Source of the DNA: Betaproteobacteria bacterium
Lineage (GTDB): Bacteria; Pseudomonadota; Gammaproteobacteria; Burkholderiales; Usitatibacteraceae
Direction: 5' to 3'
Length of the DNA stretch: 6,635 nucleotides
Assembly (NCBI GenBank): GCA_025362705.1
Contig: JANYFH010000378.1
Coordinates: 1 to 6,635 of the forward strand
A model generated the notes under the pieces. It was not told the DNA's origin, did no database searches, and saw nothing but the letters and a program-made list of their open reading frames with translations. Shown here piece after piece: positions 1 through 6,635 of this stretch. Position 1 is the stretch's first letter. Each line of letters opens with the position of its first letter. The position numbers were made by a program, and so were the translations under genes.

Positions 1-11
1 GATCGGATTAG
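1..11 (+). CDS. possible 3' end of an upstream gene
   Basis: In frame 3 the first bases read TCG GAT TAG, so an upstream gene could end with Ser-Asp at the TAG at 9-11. A second in-frame stop, TGA at 12-14, follows at once and shares its A with the ileS ATG. In proteobacteria the gene just before ileS is usually ribF (bifunctional riboflavin kinase/FAD synthetase). Two codons cannot identify it, so the call rests only on synteny and on the stop/start arrangement. Confidence 0.2.
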
Positions 12-13
12 TG

Positions 14-2929
14 ATGGATCAGAAGGTTGACTACAAAAGCACGCTGAATTTACCCGACACGCCGTTTCCCATGCGCGGCGATCTGGCCAAACGCGAACCC
101 AATTGGGTGGCGGAGTGGCAGCAACGGAAGCTCTACGAAAAGATTCGCGAAAAATCCAAAGGCCGGCCAAAGTTCATCCTGCATGACGGCCCGCCTTATG
201 CCAACGCCGCGATACATATCGGCCACGCGGTAAACAAGATTCTGAAAGACGTCGTCGTCAAGTCGAAGCAATTGGCGGGCTACGATGCGGTATATGTCCC
301 CGGCTGGGATTGCCACGGCATGCCGATTGAGATTTTCGTCGAAAAAAATCACGGCAAAAACTTGCCCGCAGAAAAGCTGATGTCGCTGGCGCGCGCGCAT
401 GCCGAATCCCAGGTCGAGTTGCAGAAAGCCGACTTCATCCGACTGGGTGTGCTCGGCGATTGGGACCATCCTTACAAGACCATGAACTTCGCTACGGAGG
501 CGGCGGAAATTCGCACGCTCGGCAAGATTCTTGACCGCGGCTATATCTATCGCGGCTTGAAGCCGGTGACCTGGTGTTTCGATTGCCAGTCAGCGCTGGC
601 AGAAGCGGAAGTCGAGTACGAAGACAAGACCTCGATCGCGATTGACGTCGGCTTTCCAATTGTCGACAGCGAACGCGATAAGCTGGCGAGGGCATTCAGA
701 TTGACAACGCTGCCGGATGGGCCGGTTTACGCGGTGATCTGGACAACAACACCTTGGACGATTCCGGCCAATCAGGCACTGAACGTGCATCCCGAGTTCG
801 AGTATTCGCTTGCCAATACAGACAAAGGCATGTTGATTGTCGCGAGCAAATTCTTGGAACACCCAGAATCGGGTGCATCATCGTTCATAGGAACTCCTTC
901 GGCCTTACTAGGGGGCACCAGCTGGGCACAGTGGAATCCTGAATTGATTGCTAGGTACGGAATAACCAAATTCGTTACGATTGCACAATGCAAGGGATCG
1001 GACTTGGAGGGAATAAACTTCAAACACCCGTTCTACGACCGCGTCTCCCCTGTGCATCTTGCCGACTATGTCACCCTCGACACCGGCACCGGCATCGTTC
1101 ACTCGTCCCCTGCATATGGTGTGGACGACTTCAACTCCTGCAAGCGCTACGGCATGACGAATGACGAGATTCTCAATCCCGTTATGGGCAATGGCCAGTA
1201 CGCCGCGTCACTGCCGTTGTTCGGTAGTTTGAACATCTGGAAAGCGCAACCCGAAATCGTCAAGACGATCGAAGCCGCAGGCGCATTGTTTCAGTCATCC
1301 AGCTTCAAGCATTCGTATCCACATTGCTGGCGACACAAGACGCCGACGGTGTTTCGCGCCACCGCACAATGGTTTATCGGCATGGATCTCAAGGCCAAAG
1401 GCGAGGAGAAAACGCTTCGCGAGTTGGCGCTGGCTGCCATCGACACGACCCGCTTTTATCCCGATTGGGGCAAGGCGCGTCTGCACAGCATGATCGTGAA
1501 TCGGCCGGACTGGTGCATCTCGCGCCAGCGCAAGTGGGGCACACCGATCCCGTTTTTTCTGCACAAGGAAACGGGTCAACTGCACCCCCGTACTCCCGAA
1601 CTGCTCGAACAAGTTGCATCGCGCGTGGAAAAGGAAGGCATTGAGGTCTGGCAGCGCATCACGGCTGAAGAACTGCTAGGTGCGGAAGCCGCCCACTACG
1701 ACAAGATCAACGACACGCTGGACGTGTGGCTGGATTCAGGCGCCACGTTCAATACCGTGATGGCAACGACGCCTGCACTGGTAAAACCGTCCACTGACGG
1801 CAAGCCGGGCCAGGCAGATCTGTATCTCGAGGGCTCCGACCAGCATCGCGGCTGGTTTCATTCCTCGCTGCTGGTGTCGTGCGCGATCAATGGCCGCGCG
1901 CCGTATCAGAACTTGTTGACGCATGGCTTCACCGTCGATGCCCAAGGGCGCAAGATGTCGAAGTCGCTGGGCAACACGGTGGTGCCGCAAAAAATATCTG
2001 ACACGCTGGGTGCAGAGATCCTGCGGCTGTGGGCTGGGCTTACGGATTATTCCGGAGAGTTGTCGATTTCGGATGAAGTCCTGAAACGGGTGGTTGAGAG
2101 CTACCGACGCATTCGCAACACGCTGCGTTTTTTGCTGGCGAATACAGCGGATTTCGATCCGACGAAAGATGCATTACCGGTTGAGGAGTGGCTGGAAATT
2201 GACCGCTATGCATTGGTACTGACGGACGAGCTGCAAAAGAAGGTATTAGCGCATTACGAAAAATTCGAATTCCAGCCGGCCATGCAGGCGATACAGAATT
2301 TTTGTTCGGAGGATTTGGGCGGGTTTTATCTCGACATTCTCAAAGACCGCCTCTACACCGCTGGCGTCGACTCGAAGCCGCGCCGCGCTGCACAGTCGGC
2401 ACTGCATCAAATCCTGCATGCGCTGACGAAGTTGATAGCGCCGGTGCTGTCGTTCACATCCGAGGAAATCTGGAGCACCTTGCATGCGGGCATGAACGAT
2501 AGCGTGTTCCTGTATCAGTATCACGACTTGCCTAAGGTAGTTGGCGCGAGCGAACTTCAAGCGAAGTGGTTGCGCCTGAGAGAAATTCGCGCCATGGCAA
2601 TGAAGGACATCGAAGAGAAGCGCTCCCTAGGCGCAATCGGCTCATCACTTCAAGCGGAAATTGTCTTTAATGTTCCAGCTGAGGATCGCGATTTATTGCA
2701 AAGCTTGGGCAATGACTTGCGATTCGTAATGATCACGTCTGATGCTGCGGCTCTGACAATTACACCCAGCAGTGGCCCGTTTTGCGTCGTAGAGCCATCT
2801 ACACATTTGAAATGCGCCCGCTGTTGGCACTATCGCGCCGACGTGGGGTCAAATGCTGGACATCCAACGATCTGCGGTCGCTGCGTGAGTAATCTCTTTG
2901 GCGAAGGCGAGAAACGTTTCTATGCATAG
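14..2929 (+). CDS. ileS: isoleucyl-tRNA synthetase (IleRS), complete
   Basis: Class I aminoacyl-tRNA synthetase that joins isoleucine to tRNA-Ile in the cytoplasm using ATP, and hydrolyses mischarged Val-tRNA-Ile in its CP1 domain. The 971-residue product (counted from the ATG at 14) has the HIGH signature at residues 68-71, the WTTTPWT editing motif with T244-T246, the editing-site H363 and D372 within GTGIVHSSPAYGVDDF, LEGSDQHRGWF, and KMSKS at 647-651. The C-terminus carries a zinc knuckle with cysteines 934, 937, 954 and 957 (CARC...CGRC), as in the E. coli enzyme. It is about 33 residues longer than E. coli IleRS (938), mostly through an extra stretch in the editing domain. The frame is also open upstream: GTG at 11 directly precedes the ATG and would add one residue. 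ATG is preferred, with only a weak upstream CGGA as ribosome site, so coupling to an upstream stop is likely. lspA overlaps its last 8 nt. Confidence 0.97.
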   Translation: MDQKVDYKSTLNLPDTPFPMRGDLAKREPNWVAEWQQRKLYEKIREKSKGRPKFILHDGPPYANAAIHIGHAVNKILKDVVVKSKQLAGYDAVYVPGWDCHGMPIEIFVEKNHGKNLPAEKLMSLARAHAESQVELQKADFIRLGVLGDWDHPYKTMNFATEAAEIRTLGKILDRGYIYRGLKPVTWCFDCQSALAEAEVEYEDKTSIAIDVGFPIVDSERDKLARAFRLTTLPDGPVYAVIWTTTPWTIPANQALNVHPEFEYSLANTDKGMLIVASKFLEHPESGASSFIGTPSALLGGTSWAQWNPELIARYGITKFVTIAQCKGSDLEGINFKHPFYDRVSPVHLADYVTLDTGTGIVHSSPAYGVDDFNSCKRYGMTNDEILNPVMGNGQYAASLPLFGSLNIWKAQPEIVKTIEAAGALFQSSSFKHSYPHCWRHKTPTVFRATAQWFIGMDLKAKGEEKTLRELALAAIDTTRFYPDWGKARLHSMIVNRPDWCISRQRKWGTPIPFFLHKETGQLHPRTPELLEQVASRVEKEGIEVWQRITAEELLGAEAAHYDKINDTLDVWLDSGATFNTVMATTPALVKPSTDGKPGQADLYLEGSDQHRGWFHSSLLVSCAINGRAPYQNLLTHGFTVDAQGRKMSKSLGNTVVPQKISDTLGAEILRLWAGLTDYSGELSISDEVLKRVVESYRRIRNTLRFLLANTADFDPTKDALPVEEWLEIDRYALVLTDELQKKVLAHYEKFEFQPAMQAIQNFCSEDLGGFYLDILKDRLYTAGVDSKPRRAAQSALHQILHALTKLIAPVLSFTSEEIWSTLHAGMNDSVFLYQYHDLPKVVGASELQAKWLRLREIRAMAMKDIEEKRSLGAIGSSLQAEIVFNVPAEDRDLLQSLGNDLRFVMITSDAAALTITPSSGPFCVVEPSTHLKCARCWHYRADVGSNAGHPTICGRCVSNLFGEGEKRFYA

Positions 2930-3470
2930 CAATCCCCGTCAGGCCAAGCCCCTCCCACTCGCAGGGGATGGAAGTAAATGGTTTTGGATGCGGTGGCTTG
3001 CGATCAGTGTGATCGTGATGCTGCTGGACCAAGCGACCAAGTACGCCATCACTGCTTCATTCCAGTACAACGAATCGAAAGTCATCCTGCCGTTTTTCAA
3101 CCTTGTGCTGGCGCATAACACAGGTGCTGCATTCAGCTTCCTCGCCAGCGCATCCGGATGGCAGCGCGAGTTTTTTGTTGTCGTCAGCATCATCATTTCT
3201 GCGGTGTTGTTGTGGATGCTTAGGGCAAGTCACACCAATCGCCTGCTGGCGGCGGCGTTGGCGCTGGTGTTGGGTGGCGCGTTCGGCAATTTATATGATC
3301 GCGTCGCGCACGGCTTTGTGGTCGATTTCATTCAGTTGCATGCGATGGGTTATGTGTGGCCGGCATTCAATGTTGCAGATTCGGCCATCTGCGTAGGCGC
3401 CGGGCTGTTGATATGGGATTCATTTCGCAAGCCCGCTACGGATGGCACTTCACCCGATAGATCGACATGA
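2922..3470 (+). CDS. lspA: lipoprotein signal peptidase (signal peptidase II)
   Basis: Inner-membrane aspartyl protease that removes the signal peptide from diacylglyceryl-modified prolipoproteins, cutting just before the lipidated cysteine. The 182-residue protein has the family motifs LDQATK (residues 35-40), HNTGAAFS (65-72), GNLYDRV (122-128), VVDF and FNVADS. The catalytic aspartates are most likely D135 (VVDF) and D153 (ADS). Hydrophobic stretches suited to four membrane helices lie near residues 24-36, 84-100, 107-120 and 152-166. The ATG at 2922 lies inside the last codons of ileS, giving an 8-nt overlap and probable translational coupling; a purine-rich AAGGCGAGA at 2904-2912 can serve as ribosome site. 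A TTG at 2898 would add 8 residues and an ATG at 2988 would remove the roughly 22-residue polar N-terminal tail. The 2922 start is favoured by position and ribosome site. Family assignment is firm; the exact start is less so. Confidence 0.95.
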   Translation: MHSNPRQAKPLPLAGDGSKWFWMRWLAISVIVMLLDQATKYAITASFQYNESKVILPFFNLVLAHNTGAAFSFLASASGWQREFFVVVSIIISAVLLWMLRASHTNRLLAAALALVLGGAFGNLYDRVAHGFVVDFIQLHAMGYVWPAFNVADSAICVGAGLLIWDSFRKPATDGTSPDRST

Positions 3471-3620
3471 TTCTTGGGCGCACGATGGAAAATTCAGCCA
3501 GTGTTTCTCCCGCATTAATATGCAAAACACCATTATTGACGGGCTATTCAGGGCATAAATGCTCTGGAAGCCGCACCAGCGCTGGCGTTTTAATTCTGCT
3601 CACTACTCCATATCGGCTGA
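3471..3620. other. lspA-ispH intergenic gap
   Basis: This 150-nt gap has no credible coding frame. A TTGACG at 3536-3541 resembles a -35 box, but the only -10-like sequence nearby (CATAAA, 3554-3559) is 12 nt away, too close for a normal sigma-70 promoter. TAATAT at 3516-3521 with TTCAGC at 3493-3498 has 17-nt spacing but only 4/6 and 3/6 matches. The gap is long enough for ispH to have its own promoter, but I cannot point to one with confidence. In many relatives this position holds fkpB, which is absent. Confidence 0.5.
3573..3597 (+). terminator. palindrome with T-rich run upstream of ispH (weak terminator or attenuator candidate)
   Basis: CCAGCGCTGG at 3576-3585 is a perfect 10-bp palindrome. 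One mismatch outward, C3574 can pair with G3587 and G3573 with T3588 as a wobble. TTTTAATTCT follows directly. As RNA the hairpin is short, because a turn of about four bases leaves only three strong inner pairs, so termination would be weak. As DNA, the symmetry could equally be a binding site for a dimeric regulator. It lies about 100 nt after lspA and ends roughly 25 nt before the ispH start. Confidence 0.25.
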
Positions 3621-4574
3621 ATGAATATGAGTGAAACCGAAGTCCTGCTCGCCAATCCACGCGGCTTCTGTGCCGGTGTTGATCGTGCCATCGAAATCGT
3701 CGAGCGCGCGCTGGAAAAACACGGTCGGCCAATTTATGTGCGCCACGAAATCGTGCATAACAAATTTGTCGTCGATGACTTGCGCCAGAAAGGTGCTGTT
3801 TTCATCGAAGATCTCGCCGACGTGCCGCGCGGTGCGACACTGGTATTCAGCGCGCACGGTGTTTCAAAAGCGATTCGCAAAGAAGCCGACGAGCGCGGCT
3901 TTAAGGTGTTCGACGCGACCTGCCCGCTGGTAAAAAAAGTCCATGTGGAAGTAGCCAAGCGCCGCCAGGAAGGCTACGACATCATCATGATCGGCCACGA
4001 TGGTCACCCTGAAGTTGAAGGCACGATGGGGCAATCGGAGACCGGCATGTACCTGGTTGAAACCGAAAGCGACGTTGAAAAACTGGCCGTGCGCCCAAAC
4101 GCCAGGCTCACCTTTGTATCGCAGACCACGCTGTCGGTCGATGATTGCCAGAAAGTGATCGACGCGCTCAAACGCAAGTTCCCGCACATCGTCGGCCCGA
4201 AACAGGACGACATTTGCTACGCGACGCAAAACCGGCAGGACGCCGTCAAGTTTATGGCGCCGCAAGTTGAAGTAGTGATCGTCGTGGGTTCGCGCACCAG
4301 CTCAAACACCAACCGGCTGCGCGAACTTGCCGACACACTCGGATGCAAGACTTACCAGGTAGATAGCGCGGCAGAGTTGAAAGAAGAATGGATTGCCGGA
4401 AGATCACGCATCGGTGTCACGTCGGGCGCGTCGGCACCCGATGTACTGGTCCGGGACGTGATTGCGAAACTAAAATTGCTCGGCGCCAAGAGCGTGCGTG
4501 AACTAGCCGGCATTACGGAAAATATTACGTTTCCGTTGCCGAAGGGGCTCAGTAACACGAATAGCGCTAGTTAG
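3621..4574 (+). CDS. ispH: 4-hydroxy-3-methylbut-2-enyl diphosphate reductase (IspH/LytB)
   Basis: Iron-sulfur enzyme for the last step of the MEP (non-mevalonate) pathway, reducing HMBPP to isopentenyl and dimethylallyl diphosphate in the cytoplasm. The 317-residue protein matches the E. coli enzyme (316 residues) along its whole length. The three [4Fe-4S] cysteines are C17 (GFCAGVDRA), C101 (DATCPLV) and C199 (DDICYAT). Substrate-site residues are also in place: H46 (RHEIVHN), H79 (SAHG), H129 and E131 (GHPEVEG), T169 (QTTLSVDD) and N229 (SSNTNR). The ATG at 3621 is immediately preceded by an in-frame TGA (3618-3620), so the start cannot lie further upstream; an ATG at 3627 is the only near alternative. 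No clear Shine-Dalgarno sequence is visible before either. The gene follows lspA after 150 nt and converges with pilY1, 60 nt separating their stops. Confidence 0.97.
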   Translation: MNMSETEVLLANPRGFCAGVDRAIEIVERALEKHGRPIYVRHEIVHNKFVVDDLRQKGAVFIEDLADVPRGATLVFSAHGVSKAIRKEADERGFKVFDATCPLVKKVHVEVAKRRQEGYDIIMIGHDGHPEVEGTMGQSETGMYLVETESDVEKLAVRPNARLTFVSQTTLSVDDCQKVIDALKRKFPHIVGPKQDDICYATQNRQDAVKFMAPQVEVVIVVGSRTSSNTNRLRELADTLGCKTYQVDSAAELKEEWIAGRSRIGVTSGASAPDVLVRDVIAKLKLLGAKSVRELAGITENITFPLPKGLSNTNSAS

Positions 4575-4576
4575 GC

Positions 4577-4608
4577 TAGAAAAGAAACCGCCCCATTTAG
4601 TGGGGCGG
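4577..4608 (-). terminator. intrinsic terminator between ispH and pilY1, strongest for the - strand
   Basis: CCGCCCCA (4588-4595) and TGGGGCGG (4601-4608) form a perfect 8-bp GC-rich stem with a 5-nt loop. Read on the - strand, the hairpin starts 26 nt after the pilY1 stop and is followed by TTTCTTTTCTA, a good U-tract, so it fits as the pilY1 terminator. Read on the + strand it starts 13 nt after the ispH stop but is followed by CCTTTACCC, a poor U-tract. It probably serves both genes with unequal strength. Confidence 0.85.
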
Positions 4609-4634
4609 CCTTTACCCAATCAAGATGCCTGCAA

Positions 4635-6635
4635 TCAGTCGGTAATTATTTCGCGCCAGGAAATGCGCCGCGTCGTACCGACATTTGATGGTGGCGGCAA
4701 ATTGCGAGTGAGTGTTGTGCCGTCCGACATACGGGTCAACTCGACGAGTTTGTTGTTCGGCAGGCGAAGTACAACCGGTCGCGTCGCGAGCGCATTGCCA
4801 AGGCGTACCGTTACAACACCGCCCGCCGTAGACACTGCTCCGCCCGTTCGATAATCAAGGAAATAGGCATTGCTGTAGCCGCCCACCGTGCATGCGCTGG
4901 CATTGGGCACATTCGTATTGAATGCCAGGATTCCCAATGCAAGCGTTGGATCAGTATTGGCGCGCTCCCCGGAGTCAGGCAAATCAATGAACCATCCATT
5001 GTCCGTGGCGTAATTCACCGTATTCGATGTTGTCGTACGCACATTCTGACCAGTACTGCAAATAGATGCGGGTGCCGAAGCGGGACACAAACCATTGGTT
5101 TCAACCTGCTGAATAAACCGGCTCGCCGCGACACGGGGACTGCCAAGTGTCACTGCGTCAAGATTGTCCTTTATCGCATACATGGACTGCTGGCTTGTGT
5201 TGCCCAAATCCGAGGCACCGAGATACTCTCCGGTTCCGACAAAAATAAGCGCTTTGCCTGAAACATCACCAAGTTCCGGTTTCGCAGTGACGGGCTGGGC
5301 ATTGCCACTACCATCGACCAAGGTGACGAGCAACTGCGCGTCATAGCCAGTGGCGCCGACATCTCCATTGACGTCGAATCGCCAAACGTTGCCCAGCAAA
5401 TCGCCGCCGTACACGCGCAACGTCGTATTGTCCGACGTTGCGTTGTCCACCCACGCACGAATCTTTGCAAGCCCGCTTGGTGTCGTTATGCCACCGACGC
5501 CGGTGCTGATCGAGCGAATAATAGCTCCGGTCTGTGCGTTGAGTACGTATAGCCTGCCAACTCCGTCCCCCGGTGAAACATTGTTGTAACCCGATGCGAC
5601 CAGAACAACCCAAGTACCGTCTTTAAGCTTGGTGATTTCAGGGTTACCGAACGTCAACCCAAGATTGATATCGGAAAACTCCCACAAGACCTTTGGCGTA
5701 GCTGCGGCTGGGTCGGTTACGTCAAGCGCATAGTAACCTCGTCCGCCACCGTTTTGCCCACCGACCAGAATGGTATGCCATGCACCACCGAAAAAAACGT
5801 CGCCTGCCGTGGGAGTACCATCAAGTAAATACCGGTGCAGGCTCGTGTAATTCTTGTCCGCGAGCTTGAACATCTGCGGCAGAACGAACGAGGGAACATA
5901 TGCCCAGGTTTCCGCACCGGTTGTCGAGTCGAACGCATGCAACATGCCATCGTTTGCCGCCACATAGACGCGTCCGGCGCGCGTATCGTTGGTGGTTTTA
6001 AACGTGGCGTACCCGGCATCCGCATAATTCAGCAGTGAGCCTTTCACGTATACCGCCTCGGCATTCACTACATCGCCGAAAACGTGCGTGCGCAGCCGAA
6101 AGTATTTGGTTGTATCCGTACTTAGACCTTCGTTCGAACGATCTCCACGCAGAAAATGAACCAGATTAAGGCCTGATGCTGCTATTTGCGACGTTGCACT
6201 AAGACACGTAGGGCCGGCGATACAGAATTGCGACATGGTCGAAATATTGGCCAGGCTAAAGTACGCTTGTTCGGTCGCACTCAAGCTGCCCCAGGCAAAC
6301 AGTTTCAGCCCGCTTGTAGTGCTGCTGTCACGGGTATAAATCTTGCGGTTAAGAAATGGCACGGCGTCGAGTTGTCCTTGCGCCGTCCAGGTTGGGGATG
6401 CCGATTGCTGGCCATTTACGAGGTCAATCGTGAATTGGCTCAATTCGCCGTCCCACTCGCTTGTGGTGAAGGTTGAATTGAAAACAAAATTATCACCGGT
6501 CGTTACGTTTGGATTACTCGTGGTCGCAGCAGCAGATGTTCCGGTCCTGGCCGATACACCGGCAAGCGCGCTGGCGATAGCAGAGGTAAGGCTGTCCGGA
6601 TTAGTCGCACTGTAGAAAGTGCCTCGACCATTTAC
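4635..6635 (-). CDS. pilY1: PilY1-type type IV pilus adhesin/assembly protein, C-terminal part (5' end beyond the window)
   Basis: PilY1 is an exported, pilus-associated protein that promotes type IV pilus assembly, counters retraction and acts in adhesion and surface sensing. The frame stays open from the right edge (6635) to the TGA at 4635-4637, giving 666 visible residues and no visible start. A TTG at 6441-6443 reads as an internal leucine (GELSQF), since family-like sequence continues upstream (GRGTFYSATNPDSL, NVTTGDNFVFNSTF). Counting the edge valine as 1, family landmarks are FLRGDRSNEG (161-170), the propeller strand GRVYVAANDGMLHAFD (221-236), DGTPTAGDVFFGGAWHTILVGG (272-293), GRGYYALDVTDP (298-309), YGGDLLGNVWRFD (409-421), FVGTGEYLGASD (465-476) and the terminal RRISWREI (656-663). 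These make up a PQQ-like beta-propeller. Cysteines are at 138, 144, 517, 526 and 582. The canonical calcium loop looks degenerate. The N-terminal signal peptide and any VWA-like domain would lie outside the window. It converges with ispH, as in other minor-pilin loci. Confidence 0.93.
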   Translation of the reverse strand, partial: VNGRGTFYSATNPDSLTSAIASALAGVSARTGTSAAATTSNPNVTTGDNFVFNSTFTTSEWDGELSQFTIDLVNGQQSASPTWTAQGQLDAVPFLNRKIYTRDSSTTSGLKLFAWGSLSATEQAYFSLANISTMSQFCIAGPTCLSATSQIAASGLNLVHFLRGDRSNEGLSTDTTKYFRLRTHVFGDVVNAEAVYVKGSLLNYADAGYATFKTTNDTRAGRVYVAANDGMLHAFDSTTGAETWAYVPSFVLPQMFKLADKNYTSLHRYLLDGTPTAGDVFFGGAWHTILVGGQNGGGRGYYALDVTDPAAATPKVLWEFSDINLGLTFGNPEITKLKDGTWVVLVASGYNNVSPGDGVGRLYVLNAQTGAIIRSISTGVGGITTPSGLAKIRAWVDNATSDNTTLRVYGGDLLGNVWRFDVNGDVGATGYDAQLLVTLVDGSGNAQPVTAKPELGDVSGKALIFVGTGEYLGASDLGNTSQQSMYAIKDNLDAVTLGSPRVAASRFIQQVETNGLCPASAPASICSTGQNVRTTTSNTVNYATDNGWFIDLPDSGERANTDPTLALGILAFNTNVPNASACTVGGYSNAYFLDYRTGGAVSTAGGVVTVRLGNALATRPVVLRLPNNKLVELTRMSDGTTLTRNLPPPSNVGTTRRISWREIITD

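Noticed and set aside
1295..1644. Open frames of about 75-106 codons on both strands inside ileS
   Set aside because: They lie wholly within a well-supported ileS reading frame, show no recognisable motifs, and fit the long chance frames expected in fairly GC-rich coding DNA.
2898..2921. TTG at 2898 as the lspA start
   Set aside because: It would lengthen the overlap with ileS to 32 nt and add a polar stretch with no family support; the ATG at 2922 has a purine-rich site before it.
3536..3559. TTGACG/CATAAA as a sigma-70 promoter for ispH
   Set aside because: The spacer is only 12 nt, well below the 16-18 nt range, and no -10-like hexamer lies at the right distance.
3864..4265. 133-codon - strand frame inside ispH
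   Set aside because: It is antisense to conserved IspH sequence, has no motif of its own and no ribosome site.
5717..6025. 102-codon - strand frame overlapping pilY1 in another register
   Set aside because: The pilY1 frame covers it with clear beta-propeller motifs; the composition (many Met, Arg, Cys, Trp) is typical of an out-of-frame translation.
6441..6443. TTG as the start of a 602-residue PilY1-like gene on the - strand
   Set aside because: The frame continues open to the window edge for 64 more codons with typical PilY1 sequence, so the TTG encodes an internal leucine.
1..6635. CRISPR arrays, tRNA/rRNA genes, insertion sequences, attachment sites
   Set aside because: Nothing of these kinds is visible. 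Nearly all of the window is coding sequence of four housekeeping or pilus genes, without spaced direct repeats, terminal inverted repeats or transposase motifs.

Overview
The window carries the end of a conserved housekeeping cluster on the + strand, ileS - lspA - ispH, facing the C-terminal part of a type IV pilus gene, pilY1, on the - strand. The proteins read as betaproteobacterial: the IleRS, LspA and IspH sequences, moderate-to-high GC codon use, and a PilY1 of the kind found next to ispH in many Beta- and Gammaproteobacteria. I cannot name a genus.

Layout. Bases 1-11 may hold the last codons of an upstream gene (ribF by usual synteny, not verifiable here). ileS (14-2929) encodes a complete class I isoleucyl-tRNA synthetase with its HIGH, KMSKS, editing-site and C-terminal zinc residues. 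lspA (2922-3470) overlaps the ileS end by 8 nt and encodes the lipoprotein signal peptidase. A 150-nt gap (3471-3620) holds a perfect 10-bp palindrome followed by a short T-rich run, but no convincing promoter. ispH (3621-4574) encodes the last enzyme of the MEP isoprenoid pathway, with its three cluster cysteines. A GC-rich hairpin at 4588-4608 lies between the convergent genes. From 4635 to the right edge the - strand is one open frame of 666 codons, the C-terminal portion of PilY1; its N-terminus lies beyond the window.

Function. ileS, lspA and ispH are linked by conserved gene order rather than by one pathway: tRNA charging, lipoprotein maturation and isoprenoid precursor supply. PilY1 is a pilus-associated adhesin and assembly factor. 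In Pseudomonas aeruginosa the same block (ileS-lspA-fkpB-ispH) also converges on the minor pilin/pilY1 operon, but there fkpB lies between lspA and ispH, and pilE lies between pilY1 and ispH. Both are absent from those positions here.

I found no previously undescribed system. The points most worth checking are the apparent loss of calcium-ligand residues in PilY1, an extra segment with unusual codons in the IleRS editing domain, and the fkpB-less and pilE-less gene order.
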